A stretch of DNA of 64,000 nt from Pseudothauera nasutitermitis (GTDB lineage: Bacteria; Pseudomonadota; Gammaproteobacteria; Burkholderiales; Rhodocyclaceae): the NCBI RefSeq assembly GCF_004801295.1, contig NZ_SSOC01000009.1:96528-160527 (forward strand), in the 5' to 3' direction. Every line of letters begins with the position of its first letter. The stretch's first letter is position 1. A program made the position numbers and the translations under genes. Shown one piece after another: positions 12,236 through 21,458 of this stretch. The notes beneath the pieces are model-generated. The model made no database searches. It was given only the letters and a program-made list of their open reading frames with translations, and was not told the DNA's origin.

Positions 12236-12270
12236 CCGCGCACGGGCATCCGCCCTGCGCGGTTTTTTTT
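12236..12270 (+). terminator. Rho-independent terminator of ilvBHC
   Basis: The stem CCGCGCA / TGCGCGG is continued by GGGC / GCCC with a single bulged C and an ATCC loop, followed directly by eight T (12263-12270). It lies 23 bp after the ilvC stop, so it separates the ilv operon from the iron-signalling cassette. Confidence 0.93.
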
Positions 12271-12340
12271 CGCCCGGCAAACCCGGACTCCGCAAACAGC
12301 GGGGGCATCACAGACATGGCTGCGGCCCGGATCAAGATAT

Positions 12341-12359
12341 AGAATTAGCAATCGTTATC
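12341..12359 (+). promoter_or_regulatory. Fur-box-like site upstream of fecI-like gene
   Basis: The 19-mer AGAATTAGCAATCGTTATC agrees with the Fur consensus at 11 of 19 positions, with a well-matched right half (AATCGTTATC). It sits 22 bp before the sigma-factor ATG, a normal position for iron repression. The left half is poor, so the call rests partly on context. Confidence 0.5.
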
Positions 12360-12381
12360 ATCCAGACCGACCACAGCAGCC

Positions 12382-12915
12382 ATGGCCGACACAGACGCCT
12401 CGCGCCAGCACGTCATTCACGGCCTGTATGCCGACCACCATGGCTGGCTGCGGGCCCGGTTGGGCGGCAAACTGGGCAACGCCGAGCAGGCCGCCGATCT
12501 GACCCAGGACGTATTCGTGCGCCTGATGGCCCAGTCCCTGCACTCGCTGCAGGCCATCCGCGAGCCGCGCGCCTTCCTCAATCGCATCGCCAACTGCGTC
12601 GTCATCGACCACTGGCGGCGCATCGACATCGAGCGCGCCTGGGCCGAAGCCCTGATCAGCGCACCGCCGGACGTCGCTCCCTCGGCCGAGCACTGCGCCA
12701 TCGTGCTCGAAACCCTGTACGACATCTGCGCCATGATCGACGCCCTGCCGGACAAGCCGCGCACCGCCTTCATCCTCGCCCGCATCGAAGGACTGGGCTA
12801 CGCCGAAATCGCCAAACGCCTCGAAATCAGCGAACGCATGGTCACCAAATACATGGCCCAGGCCATGCTCCACTGCATCGCCCTGGAAGAACCTGCCGGC
12901 GCGCGGGGCGCATGA
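12382..12915 (+). CDS. FecI-like ECF sigma factor
   Basis: A 177-residue ECF sigma factor. Region 2 contains AEQAADLTQDVFVRLMAQS and AFLNRIANCVVIDHWRR. Region 4 contains LPDKPRTAFILARIEGLGYAEIAKRLEISERMV, followed by TKYMAQAMLHC, typical of the iron-starvation subgroup. It would direct RNA polymerase to the adjacent TonB-receptor promoter when the receptor signals through the anti-sigma protein. It is translationally coupled to the fecR-like gene (ATGA overlap at 12912-12915) and preceded by a Fur-like box. Confidence 0.92.
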   Translation: MADTDASRQHVIHGLYADHHGWLRARLGGKLGNAEQAADLTQDVFVRLMAQSLHSLQAIREPRAFLNRIANCVVIDHWRRIDIERAWAEALISAPPDVAPSAEHCAIVLETLYDICAMIDALPDKPRTAFILARIEGLGYAEIAKRLEISERMVTKYMAQAMLHCIALEEPAGARGA

Positions 12916-13910
12916 ACACACTCGATCCAGCCAGCGCCCGGCCCGACTACGCCAGCCTGCAACAGGCCGCCGAATGGTTCGCCGTGCTTTCCTCCGGCAC
13001 CGCCACCGAGCAACAGCGCCAGCACTGGCAAAGCTGGCTCGACGCCCGGGCCGAGCACCGCAATGCCTGGGCCAGGGTGGAAAGCATCAACCAGCGCGTT
13101 GACACCCTGGGCACGGCGATGGACCAGCACACCGCCGCCAGCGCGCTCCAGACCGCCACCAAGACGGTCAGGATGCGGCGTCGCACCCTTGGCACACTGG
13201 GGGCAATCCTCGCCCTGCTGCTCGGCGGCAAGCTGATCCACGGCCTGCCCCCGGTGCGCCACACGCTGGCCGCATGGCGCGCCGACTACCGCACCGGCAT
13301 CGGCGAGCAATTCAGCGAAACGCTCGCCGACGGCAGCCACCTGTGGCTGGACACCGACAGCGCCGCAGACGTGCGCTACGACGGGCAACTGCGCCGCATC
13401 ATCCTGCACGGCGGCGCCCTGCTCGTGCGCACCGCGCCGGACACCGCCCGCCGCCCGCTGGTGGTGGACACCCCCCACGGCCGCCTGCTCGCCCTGGGCA
13501 CCTGGTTCTCCGTGCGGCACAACGACGGGCACATCCACCTGTCGGTCTTCGAAGGCACGGTGGAAATCCAGCCCGCCGCGACCGGCGCTGCCACCCAGCG
13601 CGTTGCCGCCGGGCAGCAGGCCAGCTTCACCCGCGACGCCTCCGGCCCGCTCCAGCCCCTCGTCCAGCCCCAGCCGCAATGGCAGGATGGCCTGCTCATC
13701 GCCGACGAAATGCCGCTCGCCGAATTCCTCGCCGAACTCGGCCGCTACCGCCGCGGCCACCTCGGCTGCGCCCCCGCAGTCGCCCACCTCAAGGTCGTCG
13801 GCGCCTACCCGCTGCACGACACCGATCGCGCGCTGGAACTGCTCGCCACCGCGCTGCCCCTGCGCATCCGCAGAACCCTGCCCTGGTGGGTCACGCTGGA
13901 AGCGCGCTGA
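12912..13910 (+). CDS. FecR-like anti-sigma / signal transducer
   Basis: A 332-residue inner-membrane protein. The N-terminal DUF4880-type segment (AAEWFAVLSSGTATEQQRQHW, then SWLDARAEHRNAWARVE) binds the sigma factor. A single membrane span lies at about residues 93-108 (TLGTLGAILALLLGGK). The periplasmic FecR domain follows (SHLWLDTDSAADVRYDGQLRR, LVVDTPHGRLLALGTWFSVR). It would relay occupancy of the TonB receptor encoded next to the upstream sigma factor. Start and sigma-gene stop share ATGA. Confidence 0.92.
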   Translation: MNTLDPASARPDYASLQQAAEWFAVLSSGTATEQQRQHWQSWLDARAEHRNAWARVESINQRVDTLGTAMDQHTAASALQTATKTVRMRRRTLGTLGAILALLLGGKLIHGLPPVRHTLAAWRADYRTGIGEQFSETLADGSHLWLDTDSAADVRYDGQLRRIILHGGALLVRTAPDTARRPLVVDTPHGRLLALGTWFSVRHNDGHIHLSVFEGTVEIQPAATGAATQRVAAGQQASFTRDASGPLQPLVQPQPQWQDGLLIADEMPLAEFLAELGRYRRGHLGCAPAVAHLKVVGAYPLHDTDRALELLATALPLRIRRTLPWWVTLEAR

Positions 13911-14010
13911 GCCGCACCAAAAATTTTTTTGTTCCTCGGTTCCGGATTTTCGATCTCGCCCGGCAGATGGAAAAGATTCTCTTTCCACCCACCGTGCAAA
14001 AGGAACCGGC

Positions 14011-16418
14011 ATGCCCAATCCGCCCCTTTCCCGCCCCATCCTCATGGCCGCCACGAGACGGCCCGCTCCCCCACTGACCCGGCTTGCCCTCCATCTGGCC
14101 TGCGCCGCCCTCCTGCCCACGCTGTCGGCTGGCGCAGCCTTCGCCCAGCCGGCCCAGGCCAGCCAGGAAGCGCAGACGCACAGCATCGACATTCCGCCCG
14201 GCCGCCTCAGCGCCGTGCTCGGCGCCTACGCCGCACAGGCCGGCGTCCACCTCTCCGCAGACGGCGCGCTCACCCAGGGGCTGCAAAGTGAAGGGCTGAA
14301 AGGCCGCTATGGCGTTGCCGAAGGCTTCGCCCGGCTGCTTTCCCGGCATGGCTTGCAGGCGATGCCGAAGACAATGGCGGCTATACGCTGGCGACGCTGC
14401 CAAAGGCGGCGGGGGAGGCAACGCTGGCACCGGTAACGGTGACGGCCAGCACAGCAGCGACAAACCGCAGCAGCTTGGCCGGATACCTTCCCAAAACCAG
14501 CAGCACGTTGAAATCCAGCACCCCGCTGATCGAAACACCGCGTTCGATCTCCATTGTCACCCGGGAACAGATCAAGACACAGGCACCGAAGAACATCGAG
14601 CAGGCGCTGTCCTATACCGCTGGCGTCGTGACCGAAACCTCGGGCGCCCAGGATTCGCGCATGTCCGGCGGCGCCACCATTCGCGGCTTCAGCAACGGCA
14701 GCGCCTATTACAAGGACGGCCTGCTGCAGCCCGCCGTGGGTACCTACGCCTCCTGGGACGATGCAATCGACACCATCGAAAGCATTGAAATCCTGAAAGG
14801 CCCCGCCTCCGTCCTGTACGGCCATTCACGCCCGGGCGGCATCGTCAACGTCAACACCAAACGCCCCACCGCCGATCATGTGAACAGTGTCGGCCTGCAA
14901 CTGGGCAGCTACAACCGACGCCAGCTCAGTGCCGACGTGGGCAGCGCGCTGGATGAAGACCAACGCGTGCTGTTCCGGCTCGCCGCGACGGGACGGGATG
15001 GCGAAACACGCCTGGACCATTCGCGCGATGATCTGCTCTCGGTAGCGCCCTCGCTGCTGTGGAACATTTCCGCTGCCACCAAACTGACGTTGCTGGGCAA
15101 CTATTCGCGTGAACGAGGTACACCGAAAGCTTGGTGGCCCAATGCGTATACCTTTCCCCAAAGCGCCGGTTTGCCGACCAGCCGGAATGCCGGAGAACCT
15201 TCCTTCGAACGTTTCGACCGGGATATCCGGTCCTTTGGCTATTCCTTCGAACACGCCACCGACAGTGGCTGGAATTTCACCCAGAACCTGCGCTATGCCG
15301 AGATCGACATCGATTACCGGCACGTGTACGCGTACAACCTGCTGGCCGACGGGCGAACGGCAAACCGAGGCAGCCTTGCCCAACAGACGGAAGCCAACAA
15401 TCTGGCCGTGGATAGCCGCCTGGCACGGGACTTTTCCTGGGGCGGTGTCTCCCACGCCTTTTCCCTCGGCCTGGATTACCTGAAATACCGCCAGCGCGGC
15501 GCCGTCGGGTTCGGTACCGCTCCCGACCTGGACATCTACGCACCGGTGTACGGCTACGAAATTCCGTTGCCGGCACTGAACCCAACCCGCTCGACACTCG
15601 CCCAGACAGGCATCTACACGACCAACCAGTTCAAATGGAATCGCTGGGTGGCCAATGCCAGCCTGCGATATGACGTGGCACGCAGCACCCGCGAAAGCAC
15701 CACGCAACCTAAAACGCGCGACAGCGCCACGACCGGCAGCCTGGGCCTGCTCTACCTGTTCGACAACGGCATCGCACCCTATGCCAGCTACGCCACCTCC
15801 TTCAATCCGATCACCGGACTGAAGTTCGATGGCAGCGCCTTCGAGCCGACCGAAGGGACCCAGTACGAAGCCGGCGTGAAGTACCAGCCGCCCGGCCAGG
15901 AAGGTTTCGTCACAGTATCACTGTTCGATCTGACCCAGACCAACACCACCACCACGGATCTGGCCCACCCCGGCTTCAGCGTGCAGACCGGAGAAGAACG
16001 CTCTACTGGCATCGAATTGGAGGGCTACATCGTGCTGATGCGCGACCTCGGCATCAAGGGGGCCTACACCTACCAGAACCCGCGCGTCACACGCAGCAAC
16101 GTGGCAAACCGGGTAGGCTGCCAGTCCAATCAGGTACCCAAGGAAACCGCCAGCATCTGGCTCGACTATCGCCCCGCAGCCCTCGCGGGCTGGCAGTTCG
16201 CTGGAGGCGCCCGTTACAAGGGCAAGACCCCCGCTGGTTTTGGCTGCTCGGCCCCCTACGACAAGGCGTTCACACTGGCTGACCTAGCTATTGCCTATGA
16301 AACAACGGAGTACCGTATCGCGCTCAATGTCACGAACGTGTTCGACAAAAAGTACTTCACCAACGCATTCCGCGGCAGCGAACGCGAAACTTCAGTCCAG
16401 TTCAACTATTACTGGTAA
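14011..16418 (+). pseudogene. TonB-dependent siderophore receptor with STN signalling domain, frameshifted
   Basis: Reading starts at ATG 14011 (AAAGGA upstream) with a signal peptide (cleavage near AGAAFAQ) and an STN domain (SIDIPPGRLSAVLGAYAAQA...GLKGRYGVAEGFARLLS). At about 14358-14361 the frame is lost. The original frame ends at 14436. The natural continuation, DAEDNGGYTLATLPKAAG, is in the frame one base back and runs uninterrupted through plug (SISIVTREQIKTQAPKNIEQ) and barrel to a C-terminal YYW. If joined, the protein is about 802 residues, of FecA/FpvA type. No slippery heptamer is seen at the junction, so this is a one-base deletion or a sequencing error. The second part would still encode plug and barrel but without export signal. 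Confidence 0.85.
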
Positions 16419-16558
16419 TCGCTTGGCGCTCCGGGGATGCACGACTGCCCCCCTCCCCGGACCACTGCAACAACGGCACTCTCCAGAAGGCAAAAGGGGA
16501 CAGACCACGGTTTTCTGCCCCGGAGCGCGGAATAGCTGAAAACAGGAGGTCGTCAGCA

Positions 16559-16596
16559 AACAGAAACGGCACCCACAACCGGGTGCCGTTTCTGTT
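16559..16596. terminator. Strong hairpin between receptor and Rpn genes
   Basis: A perfect 16-bp stem, AACAGAAACGGCACCC (16559-16574) with its complement at 16581-16596 and a six-base loop, lies between the convergent receptor and Rpn-type genes. There is no long T run on either strand, so termination is likely but not certain; it could serve both directions. Confidence 0.65.
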
Positions 16597-16615
16597 CACC
16601 TTTGCCTTTCAGGGT

Positions 16616-17578
16616 TCACTGCGAACCGAACACTTCCTCCAGCGTGCGCGCATCAAGGATGTTGTCGGCCCAGTGCTCCAGGTCGGCTGGCGCGGCTTGT
16701 TGCAGGCGCTCGGCGGTTGCCGCGTCGAGCGGGCCGAAACGGCGGGTGAGCTGACGGGTGAGTACGGCTTGCAAGGCCTGCAAACCCTCCTGGCGACCAA
16801 GCCGAACGCCTTCTTCCAGCCCCTCCTGCTTGCCCAGTTGCATGCCTTTCTGCATACCCTTCTGCATGCCTTCGCTGCGCATGCGTTCGCTCCAGGTCAT
16901 CATGGCTTGGTCCTCCTGCGGATATCGTTCCGCGAAAAGCTGCCGTTCATTATCGTCAAGGTCGCTGTAGATGTCGATGAAGTCCATGTATTTGAGGCAC
17001 TTTTCCTGGTCCGGTTCCAGTTCCAGCAAGCCCCGCATCGCCCAGGCGAAGACGTCGACGATGCGCTCGCGCGGGTAGGCCATGTTGGGCAGGTTGAGCC
17101 GCGCGACGATGTTGTCGCTGTCCCGGTAGTCCTCGGCCGGCAGGTCGTCGAGGACGCGGAACAGGTAGCTGAACGTGAGGAAGGAAAAACGCTCGCTGCC
17201 CAGTTCCAGCCGCTCGCAGATACGCCGGCTGCCGCGCAGGAAGATCACCACCGGCACGACGCGGTCGGTCTTGCACAGTTCGGCCAGGTCGAGGCAGTAG
17301 TGGCCGAGGCGGTGGATGGAGAAACGCCCGGGGTCGCTTTCTTCCTCGACGATGAACAGCAGGGCCTCGCGGCGGCCATCGGGCCATTCCACCAGCAGCG
17401 GCACGTCCAGTTCGTGGAAGCGGTCGCCCAAACGATCCTTCAACTGTTCCTGGCGGATCGGGGTGATGCGTACCGTGTCGTCGATCTCCCGCGCCTCGCC
17501 CGGCGCGAAGAAGGCCAGCGCCTGGCGCGGGTAGTCGAGGATCAGGTTCTTGAAGTTCTGGTCGTGGCTGGACGGCAT
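16616..17578 (-). CDS. Rpn/DUF4351-type PD-(D/E)XK nuclease-like protein
   Basis: A 320-residue protein. The N-terminal half looks like the PD-(D/E)XK fold of Rpn-type putative nucleases: HDQNFKNLILDYPRQALAFF, LDVPLLVEWPDGRREALLF, IVEEESDP, then YLFRVLDDLPAEDYRDSDN. A charged repetitive tract follows (EGMQKGMQKGMQLGKQEGLE and GVRLGRQEGLQ), as in many relatives. The C-terminal domain (LTRQLTRRFGPLDAATAERLQQA) resembles DUF4351. Such proteins are linked to recombination or mobile DNA, but no activity can be claimed here. The ATG at 17578 is chosen; in-frame ATGs at 17596 and 17614 would add up to 12 residues. It lies between the iron cassette and pssA. Confidence 0.8.
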   Translation of the reverse strand: MPSSHDQNFKNLILDYPRQALAFFAPGEAREIDDTVRITPIRQEQLKDRLGDRFHELDVPLLVEWPDGRREALLFIVEEESDPGRFSIHRLGHYCLDLAELCKTDRVVPVVIFLRGSRRICERLELGSERFSFLTFSYLFRVLDDLPAEDYRDSDNIVARLNLPNMAYPRERIVDVFAWAMRGLLELEPDQEKCLKYMDFIDIYSDLDDNERQLFAERYPQEDQAMMTWSERMRSEGMQKGMQKGMQLGKQEGLEEGVRLGRQEGLQALQAVLTRQLTRRFGPLDAATAERLQQAAPADLEHWADNILDARTLEEVFGSQ

Positions 17579-17583
17579 TACAC

Positions 17584-17605
17584 AATCCCGATGCATAACG
17601 GGATT
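17584..17605. repeat. Inverted repeat at the start of the Rpn-type gene
   Basis: AATCCCG (17584-17590) and CGGGATT (17599-17605) form a perfect 7-bp inverted repeat around ATGCATAA, six bases upstream of the chosen Rpn start and in the gap shared with divergent pssA. It could be an operator or a hairpin hiding the start region. Confidence 0.45.
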
Positions 17606-17772
17606 ATATGCCATTGAGTTTTATATTGCGCACGGCACCAGCCGTGGCCCAGGGCCATCGCACGAATGGGCCAGGATGTTTCCCAACGGCCGACGGGCCG
17701 CGCTTGCGGTAGAATCCCGCATCGAACCCCTGCGGCCCGCGCGGCCGCGCTCCTGGCGGACCCACTGCACCG

Positions 17773-18543
17773 ATGACCCTGATCCCGATCGAAAAGCGCC
17801 GCCGCGGCATCTACATCCTGCCCAACCTGTTCACCACCGCCGCGCTGTTCTCCGGCTTCTACGCCATCGTGCAGGCCATGAACGGGCGCTACGAATACGC
17901 TGCCGTGGCCATCTTCGTGGCCATGGTATTCGACGGGCTGGACGGCCGCGTGGCCCGCCTCACCCACACCCAGAGCGCCTTCGGCGCCGAGTACGACTCG
18001 CTGTCCGACATGGTGTCCTTCGGCGCCGCCCCTGCGCTGGTGATGTACGAATGGGCGCTGCAGGACCTCGGCAAGCTGGGCTGGATCGCCGCCTTCATCT
18101 ACTGCGCCGGCGCCGCGCTGCGCCTGGCGCGCTTCAACACCAACATCGACGTGGTCGACAAGCGCTACTTCCAGGGCCTGCCCAGCCCGGCCGCGGCCGC
18201 GCTGGTGGCCGGGCTGGTGTGGGTGGTCATCGACAACGACATGACCGGCGGCGACGTCAGCTGGTTCGCCTGCCTGCTGACCATCTTCGCCGGCATCTCC
18301 ATGGTCAGCAACGTGCTGTTCTGGAGCGGCAAGGACATCAACCTGCGCAAGAGCGTGCCCTTCATCGTGCTGATCGCGCTGGTGCTGGCCTTCGCGCTGG
18401 TGTCGAGCTATCCGCCGGGTGTGCTGTTCGCCCTGTTCCTTGCCTATGCGGTCTCCGGTTACGTGATCTACGTCTGGCGCTGGGTGAACCGCCGCAAGCG
18501 GCGCGCCGAAGCCGCGCCGCCCCCTCCCCCCCCCGTCCCCTGA
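17773..18543 (+). CDS. pssA: CDP-diacylglycerol-serine O-phosphatidyltransferase
   Basis: A 256-residue integral membrane enzyme making phosphatidylserine from CDP-diacylglycerol and serine, the entry to phosphatidylethanolamine. The CDP-alcohol phosphotransferase signature is complete: DGLDGRVARLTHTQSAFGAE followed by YDSLSD (the DG-AR-G-D-D pattern). About seven hydrophobic segments are visible. The tail ends in a basic stretch and a proline run (RRKRRAEAAPPPPPPVP). Family members of this length belong to the membrane-embedded type. In related bacteria it usually follows ilvC and precedes leuA; here it is separated from ilvC by 5.5 kb. Confidence 0.95.
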   Translation: MTLIPIEKRRRGIYILPNLFTTAALFSGFYAIVQAMNGRYEYAAVAIFVAMVFDGLDGRVARLTHTQSAFGAEYDSLSDMVSFGAAPALVMYEWALQDLGKLGWIAAFIYCAGAALRLARFNTNIDVVDKRYFQGLPSPAAAALVAGLVWVVIDNDMTGGDVSWFACLLTIFAGISMVSNVLFWSGKDINLRKSVPFIVLIALVLAFALVSSYPPGVLFALFLAYAVSGYVIYVWRWVNRRKRRAEAAPPPPPPVP

Positions 18544-18579
18544 GCGCCCCCTGAGCGCCCCCTGAGCCGCCGCCGGCGC

Positions 18580-18609
18580 TTGCATGGGCGCGGAGCGCCG
18601 GTTTATAGT
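18580..18609 (+). promoter_or_regulatory. Promoter of leuA leader
   Basis: TTGCAT (18580-18585), an 18-bp spacer and TATAGT (18604-18609) form a good sigma-70-like promoter. The expected transcription start, about 7 nt downstream, falls on or beside the ATG at 18616 of the leader peptide, so the leader may be translated from a leaderless or nearly leaderless mRNA. Confidence 0.6.
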
Positions 18610-18615
18610 CGTCCC

Positions 18616-18711
18616 ATGATGAATGCCCGGCGCGACCTCCCCCTTTCGTCGCTTCGCCGTCTCCCGGCGGGCCTGCCGCTGCCCGGCCCGCTGCTGCGCC
18701 CCGCGCGCTGA
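18616..18711 (+). CDS. Leucine-rich leader peptide upstream of leuA
   Basis: A 31-residue reading frame starting MMNARRDLPLSSLRRLPAGL and ending in a TGA 101 bp before leuA. It contains 8 leucines, with two adjacent CTG codons near the end, plus many Pro and Arg codons. This fits a transcription-attenuation leader sensing leucyl-tRNA supply. Within and after it GC-rich arms can pair: GCGGGCC/GGCCCGC inside the peptide, and CGCCCGC/GCGGGCG in the downstream gap. No clear T-run terminator was found, so the mechanism is not proven. There is no ribosome-binding site, and the predicted transcription start coincides with the ATG. Confidence 0.5.
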   Translation: MMNARRDLPLSSLRRLPAGLPLPGPLLRPAR

Positions 18712-18812
18712 CCACACATCCCCCCTTCCCCCGATGATCGCCTCCGCCCGCCAGAGCGCGCGGGCGTCCCGGCGTATCCGCACCGCGTAGAACCCTTTTG
18801 CTGGAGCCGAAC

Positions 18813-20348
18813 ATGAACGACAAGCTGATCATTTTCGATACCACCTTGCGCGACGGCGAACAGAGCCCCGGCGCTTCGATGACCCGCGACGAGAAGCTGC
18901 GCATCGCCCGCCAGCTCGAACGCATGCGGGTGGATGTCATCGAGGCCGGTTTCGCCGCTGCTTCCAACGGCGATTTCGAATCGGTGCGCGCGATTGCCGA
19001 GGCGATCAAGGAGTCCACCGTCTGTTCGCTGGCGCGCGCCAACGAGAACGACATCCGCCGCGCCGGTGAAGCCATCCGACCGGCCGCGCGCGGCCGCATC
19101 CACACCTTCATCGCCACCAGCCCGATCCACATGGAGAAGAAGCTGCGCATGACGCCCGACCAGGTGGTCGAACAGGCGGTCAAGGCGATCGGCTGGGCCA
19201 AGGAATACACCGACGACGTCGAGTTCTCCGCCGAAGACGCCGGGCGCTCCGAACTGGATTTCCTCTGTCGCATCTTCGAGGCCGTCATCGGCGCCGGGGC
19301 GACCACCATCAACGTGCCGGACACCGTGGGCTACAACGTGCCCGAGCAGTTCGCCGACACCATCGCCGCGCTGATCGAACGCGTGCCCAACGCCGACAAG
19401 GTGGTGTGGTCGGTGCATTGCCACAACGACCTCGGCCTCGCCGTGGCCAACTCGCTGGCCGCCGTGCGCGCCGGCGCGCGCCAGGTGGAATGCACCGTCA
19501 ACGGCCTGGGCGAACGCGCCGGCAACGCTTCGCTGGAGGAAGTGGTGATGGCCGTGCGCACGCGGCGCGACGTGTTCGGTTGCGACACCGGCATCGACAC
19601 CACGCAGATCGTGCCGGCCTCCAAGCTGGTCTCCGGCATCACCGGCTTCCCGGTGCAGCCCAACAAGGCCATCGTCGGCGCCAACGCCTTCGCGCACGAA
19701 TCCGGCATCCACCAGGACGGGGTGCTCAAGCACCGCGAAACCTACGAGATCATGCGCGCCGAGGACGTCGGCTGGGTGGCCAACAAGCTGGTGCTGGGCA
19801 AGCATTCCGGGCGCAACGCCTTCCGCTCGCGCCTGCAGGAACTGGGCGTCGTGGTGGAGTCCGAGGAGCACCTCAACCACGCCTTCGCGCGCTTCAAGGA
19901 ACTCGCCGACAAGAAGCACGAGATCTTCGACGAGGATCTGCAGGCGCTGATGAGCGACGAGGCCATCACCCCGGCGCTGGAACACTTCCGCCTGGTGGCC
20001 ACGCGCTTCCATTCGGAAACCGGCGAGACCCCGCAGGCCGAACTGACCCTGTCCGTCGGCGGGCAGGAAACCCAGGCACGCGCCGAGGGTTCGGGGCCGG
20101 TGGATGCCGCCTTCAAGGCCATTGAAACGGTGGCGCGCAGCGGCGGCGAACTGCTGCTGTACTCGGTGAATGCGATCACCACGGGCACCGACGCGCAGGG
20201 CGAGGTCACCGTGCGCCTGTCCAGGGACGGCCGCGTGGTCAATGGCCAGGGTGCCGACACCGACATCATCGTCGCCTCGGCCAAGGCTTACCTCAACGCG
20301 CTGAACAAGCTGCACGGCAACGCCGAGCGGCTCAATCCGCAGGTCTGA
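18813..20348 (+). CDS. leuA: 2-isopropylmalate synthase
   Basis: A 511-residue enzyme condensing 2-oxoisovalerate with acetyl-CoA, the first committed step of leucine synthesis. The catalytic TIM barrel starts [19 protein letters not shown]. Further signatures are [21 protein letters not shown] (metal-binding HxH) and [18 protein letters not shown]. The linker has HESGIHQDG. The C-terminal LeuA dimer domain (residues about 390-510) gives leucine feedback inhibition. The ATG at 18813 follows CTGGAG with 8-nt spacing. A leucine-rich leader and promoter upstream suggest attenuation control. Confidence 0.97.
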   Translation: MNDKLIIFDTTLRDGEQSPGASMTRDEKLRIARQLERMRVDVIEAGFAAASNGDFESVRAIAEAIKESTVCSLARANENDIRRAGEAIRPAARGRIHTFIATSPIHMEKKLRMTPDQVVEQAVKAIGWAKEYTDDVEFSAEDAGRSELDFLCRIFEAVIGAGATTINVPDTVGYNVPEQFADTIAALIERVPNADKVVWSVHCHNDLGLAVANSLAAVRAGARQVECTVNGLGERAGNASLEEVVMAVRTRRDVFGCDTGIDTTQIVPASKLVSGITGFPVQPNKAIVGANAFAHESGIHQDGVLKHRETYEIMRAEDVGWVANKLVLGKHSGRNAFRSRLQELGVVVESEEHLNHAFARFKELADKKHEIFDEDLQALMSDEAITPALEHFRLVATRFHSETGETPQAELTLSVGGQETQARAEGSGPVDAAFKAIETVARSGGELLLYSVNAITTGTDAQGEVTVRLSRDGRVVNGQGADTDIIVASAKAYLNALNKLHGNAERLNPQV

Positions 20349-20356
20349 TGCCGCCA

Positions 20357-20380
20357 GACCGCCGGCCGCGGCCGGCGGTC
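20357..20380. terminator. GC-rich palindrome between leuA and DUF2069
   Basis: GACCGCCGGCC and GGCCGGCGGTC form a perfect 11-bp inverted repeat around GC in the 36-bp gap between two convergent genes. No T run follows on either strand, so it is a probable rather than a certain bidirectional terminator. Confidence 0.55.
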
Positions 20381-20384
20381 GCCC

Positions 20385-21349
<965 letters not shown>

Positions 21350-21458
21350 TCAGAAACCGTCGCGGACACCCGCGCGGATTCGCGAGGCACGGTGCGACTG
21401 GCTAGAATGGGCGCATTATACCCACCGCTCCGGCACCACCCGCCCCCAACTCCCGCCG

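Noticed and set aside
14340..14370. Programmed -1 frameshifting in the FecA-like receptor
   Set aside because: No X-XXY-YYZ slippery heptamer and no clear downstream pseudoknot at the junction; a plain one-base change is simpler.
18541..18570. Triple near-repeat of CTGAGCGCCC after pssA
   Set aside because: Only three short units within GC-rich sequence; too little to call a functional repeat.
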